Positions 35,931 to 45,633 of a stretch of DNA of 64,000 nucleotides are shown in pieces (position 1 is the first letter of the stretch; every line of letters starts with the position of its first letter). The position numbers and the translations under genes are program-made. This DNA is from Siphonodentalium dalli (lineage: Eukaryota > Mollusca > Scaphopoda > Gadilida > Siphonodentaliidae): the NCBI GenBank assembly GCA_032622095.1, contig CP136062.1, forward strand, positions 224,022,578 to 224,086,577, written 5' to 3'. A model generated the notes under the pieces. The model had not been told where the DNA came from and made no database searches. It was given only the letters and a program-made list of their open reading frames with translations.

Positions 35931-36950
35931 GGTTTTGTATGAGCACAGTCTTGAGCCTGAATAGAAGCGAAAAGATATAATCCCTCATAAATCTGAATTG
36001 CACTTGGTGACATCTTGTTATTTAAGCTTTGAACTTTGACCCCCAAAAGCGAGTGCACCTGTGTCAAGTTTGTTCATATAATCCAAAGCCCAATTAAGGC
36101 ATATTGACAGATGTTCACCTATGTTACCACTAAGAGTGGATGTTGTTTGATGTCTCTTTTGTTCTACCATTAATATTTGAAAATACTGTTACATTAGGAA
36201 GGTAACAAAAGGAAATGAATTGAAAGTGAAACTGGAAATTCCCAATCTAAAAATAGATTTACCAGAATTACCAGCTGAGTAGTTTCCACTGGAAGTAACA
36301 ATTATTTACCCAGAAGTGAACCATTATGTAATTAACTAATGTTTGAAGATGATTATATAATATTCATATATTATATAATTGTATTTGGAGTCACTAATGT
36401 TATGCATTTCGTATTACCAGACTATTCGATTCATCGAATAGAACAATGGAAACAATATCATATATGCTATTGAAGTGGAATGGACTGTACAGTGCTAAAT
36501 GGAATAAGCATCAACAAAATTGACCTTATATATAGTCTAACTGTTTGGTAAATATACTAATATTTGCACTTTGTTAGAGTTGTCATTTTCTGATTATGAT
36601 AAAATGCAGACAAATTTGTCCATACAGTATAGCATATATAAAATATTAAGGACAAGTGAACCCTACTGTAGAAACTGAAACATTTCTTATTGTCTGTTAT
36701 AATTTCTATTGTCTTCAGTTTTAACCAAAGATTTATTTTGATTTAAAATCCACAAAAAATGGAGGTTAATTCTGCTAGAACTTCAAATTGAACTCTCCTT
36801 GAATTTCATAATGAAGTACTGATTTGTAATTTGTTTCTACTGAAGTAGAAAATTGACAGTTGGTCACTGTTGTTGTCCAGTTGGTATCTCCAGAATCAAT
36901 TTCTCTATTATACTTAACCCTTACCAAAATGAGAATTAAGCCATTATTAA
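35931..36950. other. Intron sequence, nothing recognised
   Basis: AT-rich, no exon or repeat boundary identified. Confidence 0.5.
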
Positions 36951-37128
36951 GTGTTTTTCTAGCGTTCAGTTGTTTGCCAAAAAAATAAAGATGAAATACT
37001 AAGAATGGAATGAGCTAATATTAATCTTGTCATTTAAACCCTAATCTTAGTGTTTAAATGCTTCCTTAATGTTCGCTTAGTATTTGACCAGCGTTCATAT
37101 GGGGTAAATATTTAAATGAGCTTAGTGT

Positions 37129-38725
37129 TTAACCTTTCAGTGCCAGGGGCCGATCTTATCGGCCCTAATTTACGGTCTGTAAAATCGGCCCTAAAACTAT
37201 CACCAGGTATTCATAGTAAAAAATTTGATGCCCATGAAATGATGAAAAACATGAGATTCCCTGCATGCCACTAAACCTACAAAATAAGTCTGTTAAAGAA
37301 TATAAGAAAATATTATTAAAGTTGTAAAAAATTGTAAACAATAAAAACGAATGATGAAAAATTGTTAGGCCAATGCATTCTCTTACCGTACTGACCTGCG
37401 TTTAGGCCCAGGGGGCCTTTGTTTTATTTGAGCTCAAAAATCCAAGTGGGCTTAAACTCGGATATGGCCCTTTGCAAACCAAAAATCCTAATAAATCGGG
37501 ACAGTAAAACTTATGAAAGCCGATCTAACGCCGATTATTTGGGAAATATACCCGCCTTCCAGATTAAGTAAAGGTAAGTATAAGTTACTTTGAGAAAGTA
37601 ATTTTTCAATTAAATGTGAATATTAAAATATAATAACACTTAAGTCTTGTAGTTTTATTGCCCAAAATTCCCATGTCAAAATGACACTATTATGTAAGCG
37701 GCATTGTGGGTTATGGGTAAATCCCTTATCTTATAGTCTATAATAGTCTATAGTTTATATCAATGTTCAGACTTAATCCGATTAGGAAAACAATAAACCC
37801 GGTGCTTTGTTCGTGATCCATTGTCCACATAGAGGATGTTACAATAGCGACTAATTGCATGTTTAACAAAAGCCAGTGAGTGTAATTATTTAACAGTACT
37901 GACAAAAGGCCGTTGTATTTCTGCTTAAAGTATAAAGCACCATTCGGCAAACCTCGTCAGATTCCTTCACCCTTGACCCCCAGAGGCCACAGGTCGAGGA
38001 GTTCAGAATGAAATGTTTATACTGTAAAACGTGTTTAAAAATGTTAATGTTGGTTTCGAGTGAATAACGTTGACATAGTTGTTGTTGTTGTTGAATGACA
38101 AGTATCCCCCTTCTGCTCCATTATTATACCCACTTTGTGTTTACATAACCAAGAAGCCAGTTCTTTGTGTTTGACCTACGTTATCACTGAACACGAAAAA
38201 TATGTTTTTACAGTACTGGAGTTGAACAGGTGCGCTTTGATTAAAGTATTGCACGCACATGGCTTTTAAAGCTATACGCTGTTAGCGAGTGGTTTTTTAT
38301 GTCTGTTAATGTTTTGTTTCCCCCGGGAAGTATAATTGAATAAACAAATGAGAATTTAACATTCACTTTATTTTATTTCATTCAATATTATCACTTACCT
38401 ACGAAGTATAACTTTCCGTTTTTCGTGGCATTCTCGCCGTCACCGATCGTTTGCGAATATACTTCCCGTTATATTGGAATTATTTATTTGGGGAGTATCA
38501 TTAGCAAATACTTACTTACCACTGCTGGAATTGACCAAATTTGGGGTGGGCTTAAACACGAATATACCCCTGTGCATGGAATTTGGTCAAAAGATATGGG
38601 TGGGCCTAAACACAGACATGGGCTTTGAACCGGGTCAGTACGGTCGACTCGCATATATAAGAGAATGCATTGGCACAGGGTATATGGGTTGATACAAAAA
38701 TCGGACCTGGCACTCAAAGGGTTAA
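37129..38725 (+). mobile_element. TTAA-type palindromic MITE of a second family, itself interrupted
   Basis: Flanked by TTAA at 37129-37132 and 38722-38725. Ends are CCTTTCAGTGCCAGGGGCCG and GGACCTGGCACTCAAAGGG. It carries the same GCCAATGCATTCTCTTA...AAGAGAATGCATTGGCACAG palindrome as the 392-bp family, but different ends and interior. A 1.26-kb insertion (37387-38642) splits the palindrome. A partial copy is at 42904-43337. Confidence 0.7.
37387..38642. mobile_element. 1.26-kb element inserted in the palindrome of a MITE
   Basis: Inverted ends CCGTACTGACC and GGTCAGTACGG, with nearby inverted words GTTTAGGCCCA and TGGGCCTAAAC and internal repeats of GTGGGCTTAAAC. No transposase-like frame. 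The target duplication is not resolved. Confidence 0.55.
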
Positions 38726-38880
38726 ACGCTAATTGAAGTGTGTTCCTTAGCGTTGAAACGCTTATCATTAAAACGCTATATAAGCTTAATAATTACCAAC
38801 CTCATAATGCTTAGCATTTATCTTAGCTTTTGAATGCTAAGAAACGCTTCTTAGCGTTTAAATGCTAACATAAGCACTTA

Positions 38881-39851
38881 CAATCAAAGACTAACATATT
38901 AAACCTCTATTTGACTGCCCTCTGCTGAATGTAATGTGAATATCAAACCCTTCTCACTGAACACAGATAATGTAATATAAAATCATGTCCTGAAACGAAT
39001 TCATATGTAGCATACATTGATTCAAAGTGGCCTATGATCATCATCATAGGTAGATTATCCAAAATTGTTGATAAACATAGGAGATATAGATTTTTGTTTC
39101 TTCATTTTTTCCATAAAATTTTGATGAATTTGACTTTGTCTATTTCTTGTTACACCTGATTCTTTTTCAACAGAACTAGTAACTGCATGTATACTGACAA
39201 CTGTCAGAATAAACTTTTGGCTATTACTATTGGCTTTCATTTTATTCAATATTTGAAGTGCGATGCTCACCAACAGAGCTGACATCTTCTTAATCATTCA
39301 ATCCAACATGTGTAAAACATGATTATTCTTCTTGTCACCATGTACATCTTCGTTTTCGTCAGATTTCGACCTAATCTTATATATACATCTCTTGTATGTG
39401 TTACTCTACTCTCCGACTGAGTTAAAAGCTCTGAGAGTGAGTGAAAAAAAACGGTGTTACAGCATTTTGTGCCAAAAAGGATTCTGAAGTGGGATACTGG
39501 TAAAGTAGTTTTTCATAAGAAAATCCACATGGTGCTCAGGACTGTGAATTCGACACGGCCTAATTTTGATATGCACATGTAGGTACACCTATATATCTAT
39601 ATAACTGTTACATTTAGGTCTGTATTGTGACTGCAGGATTCCTAATTCAAATAATTATTCATATTCGTCCTGACTTACTCAATATCTTAGAAAACTGCCA
39701 CCCGACACCCACGAATCATGGTTTCCACCAATAGAATACACATATTAAAGTAAACAAGTTTTTACCGACAGCATTTTCAATGAAGAATTAAATGTAATGT
39801 ATCCATGAGTTATCAATTCTGTCTCTCAGTATGATGTCATGATGTTGGAAC
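38881..39851. other. Intron sequence, nothing recognised
   Basis: No exon or repeat boundary seen. Confidence 0.5.
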
Positions 39852-40251
39852 TTAACCCTTTACCCAACAGAAGGGCCCTGTGCCAATGCATTCTCTTATA
39901 TATGCGAGTCGACCATAGGTCGCCTCGCATATATAAGAGAATGCATTGGCTTAACACATTAAAAATTATAAAATTGTTAAAGAATGTAAGAAAAAATGGT
40001 AAAAAGTGTTAAAAAAAGATTTTGTTTAGGCCAATGCATTCTCTTATATATGCGAGGCGACCTATGGTCGACTCGCATATATAAGAGAATGCATTGGCAC
40101 AGGGCATAACTGTAACTATCACAATGTGGTCAAGGAGCCGGTTCCAATGATATCCATATTTGTATGGTTTTATTGAGACAGACTCAAGATATTTTAGGCT
40201 GTTGAAGCTTTATTTGGCCGGTTTTGGCCGGTTTGTTGGGTAAAGGGTTAT
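39852..40251 (+). mobile_element. TTAA-type double-palindrome MITE, copy 2
   Basis: 392-bp body (39856-40247) with CCCTTTACCCAACA / TGTTGGGTAAAGGG ends. Left flank TTAA; right flank TTAT, a one-base decay. Carries the same two palindromes as the copy at 5143. It lies about 300 bp upstream of CTLD1 exon b. Confidence 0.88.
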
Positions 40252-40349
40252 AAGCTTGGTGCTTTCGTCGACTTGGCCTTGTGTGATTACAAGGACAAAT
40301 GAAAGTGTGCAAAGTGAAAATATTTGCGATAACGACTTCAAGTGGGCCT

Positions 40350-40523
40350 TTAACCCTTCCATGACTGGAGCTTTCCTGAAATTTTGCGAAAACCCTGTGC
40401 CAATGCATTGCTAGTCTCCTATATATAGGGAACTCCCTATGAGAGACTTGCATATATAAGAGAATGCACTGGCATATGACCTTTAATGCTGCACCAGCAC
40501 ATCTCCCGTCATGAAAGGGTTAA
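40350..40523 (+). mobile_element. Short TTAA-type MITE next to a splice acceptor
   Basis: 166-bp body (40354-40519) starting CCCTTCCATGACTGGAGC and ending CCCGTCATGAAAGGG, flanked by TTAA at both ends. Contains one imperfect palindrome (CCAATGCATTGCTAGTCTCC versus GAGACTTGCATATATAAGAG) and the block CTTTAATGCTGCACCAGCAC. Its right TTAA ends 28 bp before the CTLD1 exon b boundary. Confidence 0.82.
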
Positions 40524-40551
40524 ACATAAAATTGCTCAATCTGATTTTCAG

Positions 40552-40826
40552 GTGGGATGCAGACACACAGTTTTGGTTCAGTTCCAAAATAAAAGAAAAA
40601 TCAACATGGAATGGATCACTCATCACTGATTTTGTTAATAATCTGACCTGGGTTAGCTATGATGACCTAAATCTAACCTACACACATTGGAAACCAGACC
40701 AACTCACAGTACCACTCACAGTAGATCTCTCATGTGCAATGGTAAACTTCAAAATAGAATACGATACTATGGATATGAAGATAAAAGACTGCAATGACAA
40801 GAAATATCATCTATGTGAATCGGGCA
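40552..40826 (+). CDS. CTLD 1, second-half exon (exon b)
   Basis: A 275-nt exon with acceptor GATTTTCAG (AG at 40550-40551) and donor A|GTAAGT (GT at 40827). It enters in phase 2, completing the AT left by the exon at 17382, and leaves in phase 1. It encodes the C-terminal CTLD half: FWF (normally WIG), a tryptophan-rich middle, YTHWKPDQ, LSCAMV, and KDCNDKKYHLCE. With exon a, all six long-form cysteines are present. The first calcium/sugar motif is K-P-D rather than EPN or QPD, and the WND position reads M-K-I, so classical calcium-dependent sugar binding is unlikely. Adhesive or protein-binding roles are possible but are inference. The intron before it is 23.2 kb. Confidence 0.88.
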
Positions 40827-40976
40827 GTAAGTATCATTTATCTATATATATATCTAAATGTATAGGATCTGTCCATCTGTCTGAGCATTTTTCTCCCAGA
40901 CTGCTGATTCGTTTTCAACCAAATTTGGTGTGGTGACCCGGGTTACCCTGGTGGAGGTTATATCAGGGTTAGGCGA

Positions 40977-41340
40977 CACCAATTTTTAAGTCTGGTTTAC
41001 GAACACCTCCTACAACTTTTTTTCCATTTCATGAAAAAAAATAATACTTTTTTCTCCCAAATTTTTTTATACACGTACTGATTTTCATGTGCTGTCGCAT
41101 CCGGTTCTGCTTATGATCATTTACAGATCCATATCTTCATGTATTTCATGACAAGAAATGTCTTGTTTGGTTCAGAATTTCATTCAAAAACATTTTCACA
41201 ATTTTTGTAAAATTTATGTAAAATTCCACGATTTACTTGATATAAATTGGGGGGACAATTTTTTTTATTTTTATTTTTTTCCCTCCTGCATCTACTTTTT
41301 TTCTCCCCACATGTTTGTAAACCAGACTTAAAAATTGGTG
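40977..41340. mobile_element. 364-bp MITE with about 25-bp inverted ends
   Basis: CACCAATTTTTAAGTCTGGT begins the left end and its exact complement ACCAGACTTAAAAATTGGTG is the right end. The interior is T-rich and non-coding. The target duplication is not clear. Confidence 0.78.
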
Positions 41341-41404
41341 TACCTTAGTTTAAAAAAAAAATTATTTAACAAAAATCTCATTAAAGAAAAGGCCACTTTG
41401 TGCA

Positions 41405-41926
41405 GGGACCACCAGGGGGGGGGGGGGGTGAACAAAAAAATTTCGGCACGTATGCCGGGGTGGGTGGGTGTTCCTGCTTGTTTTTTAGTGTTTTGGCAAT
41501 GAGTTGGGCTTCAAAACCACTTTCAATGAGAGAAATAATGTAATTCTAACTGGTAAACTGACTGCAGGTAGTTATCGTGTTGTATTTTGTTGCAAATTTT
41601 GAAATCCAAGATGGCCACTGGCGGCCATGTTTTTTTGGCCGAATGACTTCAAAATGACTCATTCCTATTTACATGTCCATGTTAACATCCATGATAAATA
41701 GTATGCACAGAAGTTCATATACAGCTGTTTATAGTGAATTCCCCCCCGCAAATCTCTGTTTTAGTGTTAAAAGGGGGGGTGGGTGTCAAAAAATGGTCGG
41801 AAAAAACTGCCGAAAACGGAAAAAAATTTGGCGGTGGGGGTGGGTGGGTAAAAAAAAATGATCGAAAGGGAAAAAATGCCATACGTGCCTGAATTTTTTT
41901 TTCGACCCCCCCCCCCTGGGACCACA
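41405..41926 (-). mobile_element. hAT-type MITE with CAGGGG ends, copy 2 (reverse)
   Basis: The body (41413-41918) is flanked by a perfect 8-bp duplication GGGACCAC (41405-41412 and 41919-41926). Ends are G/C runs with inverted words GGCACGTATGCC and CATACGTGCC. 41600-41860 is the reverse complement of the interior of the copy at 6444-6923. Confidence 0.82.
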
Positions 41927-42044
41927 GGCCCCTCCGACGCTGAATAAAGGCTCCCAAAACGAGCCTGTTTCAGCTAGTGTTTTATATGTTAACCATTATT
42001 ATGTAAGTGGGATTCTGACCAGGTGACACATCTGACAGGGTGAG

Positions 42045-42265
42045 TGAAATTCACACCTACCCTTCCAGAATGACAGTAAATTCACACCTACCCCTCCAGA
42101 ATGACAGTAAATTCACACCTACCCCTCCAGAATGACAGTAAATTCACACCTACTCCTCCAGAATGACAGTAAATTCACACCTACCCCTCCAGAATGACAG
42201 TAAATTCACACATACCCCTCCAGAATGACAGTAAATTCACACCTACCCCTTCATAATGTCAGTGA
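42045..42265. repeat. 31-bp tandem repeat, about 7 copies
   Basis: Unit ATTCACACCTACCCCTCCAG plus AATGACAGTAA, nearly perfect except at the ends. Non-coding. Confidence 0.93.
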
Positions 42266-42300
42266 CAATTAAAGTCATAAATGAGGACTGGCTGATGGAC

Positions 42301-42480
42301 TACAGTAATGCTCTAATTTATCAACTTCTTAACCACAGCAGAATTATGGGTAACTTTTCAGGATTTAGTCGGAAATATGGCTTGTTGCCATTCATCGGAA
42401 AGCTCTCACTGACTAAATCCTGAAAAATTACCCATAATTCTGCTGTGGTTAAGGAGTCGAATATTTAGGGCATTACTATA
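42301..42480. mobile_element. Pogo/Tc1-mariner-like MITE, copy 2
   Basis: The body (42303-42478) has ends CAGTAATGCTCTAA and TTAGGGCATTACTA, flanked by TA on both sides. Inverted halves as in the copy at 34599, with a shorter loop. Confidence 0.8.
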
Positions 42481-42903
42481 GGTATATTAAAGAAGAGTCT
42501 AAATATAATGACCAAGGTCCCAATTTATCACAGTTTTAGTTATCAGATTGTTTTTAAATTTGGTATATTTTTATGACCCATATTGACTTAGAATTTCCCG
42601 ATTATTTTGGTATGCGGATAATAATTTCAAATAAAACTAGGTGTGTTAACAACATATTTTCATTTTAAAAATAGCCTCTTTATTCGGAGGACCTAACAAC
42701 CTTTTATTTTAATATCATTGTTCTCATTTGGGCAACATTAGATCCATCTTATGGCCCTTTCTACTTGACCAAATTCTCCCCATCCATACGCCATTATCCC
42801 CCTTAAACAAAGTTTGGCAGGGGATATAGAAATGAGTTCCATCCATCCATAAAGCATGCTATCTCAATGATAATTCGGATTTGAATGATCGTTCATGAGC
42901 TAC

Positions 42904-43337
42904 AGGTCCGATTTTTGTATCAACCCATATACCCTGTGCCAATGCATTCTCTTATATATGCGAGTCAACAATAGGTCGCCTCGCATATATAAGAGAATGC
43001 ATTGGCCTAACAATTTTTCATCTTTTGTTATTATTTTAATAATTTTTTCTTATATTCTTTAAGGTATATTTAGTAGGTTTAGTGCCAGGGAATCTTATGT
43101 TTTTTATGGGCATCAAAATTATTACTATGAATACTTGGTGATAGTTTTGAGTTATAACATGCCCCCAAGGTGTTATCCAGTTTGTTTTTAAATTCGCTAT
43201 AGCATGCTTAAGCATACCCGAAAAGCATACCCAAAAAAAACAAATTCTAAAAAAAATTATTTTTAATTTTTTTAGGGCCGATTTTACACACTGTAAATTA
43301 GGGCCAATGAGATCAGCCGTGGCACTCAAAGGGTTAA
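42904..43337 (-). mobile_element. Partial second-family TTAA MITE with palindrome
   Basis: Starts at GGTCCGATTTTTGTATCAAC, so the first bases expected from the copy at 37129-38725 are missing, and ends GGCACTCAAAGGG next to TTAA. An intact palindrome (CCAATGCATTCTCTTATATA and its complement) lies at about 42939-43007. Confidence 0.68.
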
Positions 43338-43348
43338 AGATCCTGCGC

Positions 43349-43413
43349 CAGAGCATTCTCTTATATACACGAGTCTCCCATAGGGAGCCTTACATATATA
43401 AGAGAATGCACTG
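43349..43413. repeat. Isolated diverged copy of the palindrome
   Basis: GCATTCTCTTATATACACGA pairs with TACATATATAAGAGAATGCA around TCCCATAGGGAG. It directly follows the previous MITE without visible TTAA ends of its own. Confidence 0.7.
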
Positions 43414-43543
43414 TCTTACAAGGTCAAGGTAAATATTGTTCGGCCAATGTATTCTTCAGTAAGTGGTATGGATAACATTTACTGGGACGTCTACACTTAT
43501 AATCTGCTTCTTCATATATCCCTGTGGGAAGTGTGATCAATAG

Positions 43544-43706
43544 ATAGAACCGCATGAGTGTCTGGATTTTGACGAAATTATCGCACGAGATTTGTTGGCG
43601 GAGCGATACCTCGAGTGCGGGACTAGTCCCCGCACGAGAGGTATTGCGTTCCGCCAACAAATCGAGTGCGATAAATCATCAAAATCCAGACAACATGCGG
43701 TTCTAT
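43544..43706. repeat. 163-bp inverted repeat (foldback)
   Basis: Imperfect arms of about 80 nt (ATAGAACCGCATG ... CATGCGGTTCTAT) meet at GGACTAGTCC (43619-43628). The arms share TGTCTGGATTTT and GATTTGTTGGCGGA words. Probably a small foldback MITE; ends and target duplication are not resolved. Confidence 0.7.
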
Positions 43707-44316
43707 TTTTATTACATATCTCCGTATCATAGTCAGTTGACTCACAATCGTACATCTCCGGTACAGAAAATGTGAATTTAATTGAGTTTTAATGGAATTT
43801 TAGGGTTAACGCAACAATCAGACAGGGAGCCCGTCTATCCGCGAGTGACCTTGACCCATCTTTAATGATGCGTCTGAAATTAAATTATGTGCCTCGACAA
43901 ACATTCTTGAAATGAAACTACTTGAATGAATCATCTCATCGATTGATCGCTTATTGTTTCTTTATTGTCGTGATTGAAAAAGTAAAAATAGTAACGACGA
44001 GAACCAGTCTAACAACACTGAATGAAATAGTTCCGTCGACAGATTGCACTAGTGCGATTCTGAGAATTATCACACGCCTGGAAACTCGTGCGATCATGCG
44101 AATTACGTTGATAGATATGTAATAAATATATACAAGGGAGCTTATTGTTCATTTATAAACTTCGATCAGCGCAAATTGGCACCTAGTATATTGCACATGA
44201 TTGGGAGATTTGCCTATGTAAGAGAATGCATTGGCACAGAGTTTTTGCAAAATTTCAGGAAGCTCTAGTCATGGAAGGGTTAAAGATATGGGTGGCCTTC
44301 GCAGTGGGTACTGCTG
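43707..44316. other. Intron sequence with a TTAA-MITE tail fragment
   Basis: Mostly unrecognised. 44212-44283 is a fragment of the short TTAA MITE in reverse orientation (AAGAGAATGCATTGGCACAG and CTAGTCATGGAAGGG followed by TTAA). Confidence 0.5.
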
Positions 44317-44705
44317 TTAACCCTTTACCCAACAGAACAGCCCTGTGCCAATGCATTCTCTTATATATGCGAGTCAACCATAGGTCGCCTCGCATATATA
44401 AGAGAATGCATTGGCTTAACACATTAAAAATTATAAAATTGTTAAAGAATGTAAGAAAAAATGGTAAAAAGTGTTTTTTTAGGCCAATGCATTCTCTTAT
44501 ATATGCGAGGCGACCTATGGTCGACTCGCATATATAAGAGAATGCATTGGCACAGGGCATAACTGTAACTATCACAATGTGGTCAATGAGCCGGTTCCAA
44601 TGATATCCATATTTGTATTGTTTTATTGAGACAGACCCAAGATAATTTAGGCTGTTGCAGCTTTATTTGGCCGTTTTGGGGCCGGTTTGTTGGGTAAAGG
44701 GTTAA
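44317..44705 (+). mobile_element. TTAA-type double-palindrome MITE, copy 3
   Basis: 381-bp body (44321-44701) with CCCTTTACCC / GGGTAAAGGG ends and TTAA on both sides. Same two palindromes as the copies at 5143, 39852 and 63339, with a small deletion in the spacer. Confidence 0.88.
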
Positions 44706-44872
44706 AATAGTCACATCTGCTAAAACCGCCATAAACAGAAAGAATATTATATAATAGACAGAATTTGTTCTTATACCAATCATAAATATCGCGTACATTG
44801 CATGTTATTGTCATGTTTATTTGTTGTGTAAGCAATAAACATCAAAAATGTTACTGAACTATTTGTTTATAG

Positions 44873-45060
44873 ACAAACACTGGGAACTACTGGATCGTCC
44901 AATGAAAATATTCCGTTGCGTTGTGGAAGGCGAAGACCAAATTATTGGCGCCATCAACAATCGCATTCAAATCACACCAAATTTTATTTTAATCGACCCA
45001 TACTACCCACTGTCAGTTCATAATCCAGCTAATCCATGTTACTTCATGATTGGGAAATGA
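44873..45060 (+). CDS. Possible alternative terminal exon (62 codons, unknown domain)
   Basis: Acceptor-like TTGTTTATAG (AG at 44871-44872) opens a 188-nt stretch readable in phase 1, the phase left by CTLD1 exon b, and closing with TGA at 45058-45060. The predicted tail begins KHWELLDRPMKIFRC and ends NPCYFMIGK. Amino-acid content looks coding, but no domain is recognised. If spliced, it would give a short product ending after one CTLD instead of continuing to CTLD2. No AATAAA was seen just downstream, so it could equally be a chance frame or a transposon relic. Confidence 0.3.
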
Positions 45061-45449
45061 TCAGACAGAAAATGTGTACATAATATAATTATTCTTGCCT
45101 ATGGTAATTACGTCACACACCAAATAATGAATTTACTATGATTGTATTTTGAATTAGGGGTTTTACAACTGACGTAGAATGCGTGTGAATCTAATTAAGG
45201 AAATGACGCAATATCATGACTCTGCTCATAAACAATTCACCGTGCTTTTTGCGAGAGACTAAACAACACTCGACCTGCATTTGCTCTAACACAAATCATT
45301 TTTGTGAATAATATCGCATCCATATCATCATTATGCAACACTATTAGTATATTCTTGAGGAAATTATCATAATTTGATAAATGTTATTTCAAAATTATAA
45401 CCTACAACGATCGCTGCCTGTCCCTTTAATAATGTTCTTTCTTTTTCAG

Positions 45450-45633
45450 TGGTCACCAACTCAAAACCTATGCCAGCATCTTCATTCTTTGACCCAATAA
45501 CGAAAGCATACTTCTGGTATGATGAGACCAGTCAGCTCGATACAGCTGGAGCAGTGACGCATTGCAAAAATACTAGTGGAAAATTGGCGACTTTTCAAAG
45601 TGAAGAATCATTCAATTACGTCTCGGGTAAAAT
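45450..45633 (+). CDS. CTLD 2, first-half exon (exon a)
   Basis: A 184-nt exon with acceptor CTTTTTCAG (AG at 45448-45449) and donor AT|GTATGT (GT at 45634). It enters in phase 1, matching 40826, and leaves in phase 2, with the same length and phases as CTLD1 exon a. It encodes FFDPITKAYFWYDETSQ, then AVTHC, GKLATFQSEESFNYVSGKM. These align with the CTLD start through the alpha-2 region. It lacks the extra N-terminal cysteine pair, so it is short-form and diverged. An earlier GT at 45627 would leave phase 1 and is disfavoured. No second-half exon is found in the remaining 18 kb. The donor lies inside the first unit of array d. Confidence 0.82.

Larger units (their letters stand above)
36951..38880. 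mobile_element. Old AT-rich hairpin repeat interrupted by nested insertions
   Basis: The outer parts (36951-37128 and 38726-38880) share words such as CTTAGTGTTTAA, CTTAGCGTTT and AACGCTAA that form many small hairpins. The two parts are separated exactly at TTAA by the MITE at 37129-38725. Class unknown. Confidence 0.45.

Noticed and set aside
45627-45628. Earlier donor GT (G|GTAAAA) for CTLD2 exon a
   Set aside because: It would leave phase 1 and give 177 nt. The donor at 45634 gives 184 nt and phase 2, identical to CTLD1 exon a.
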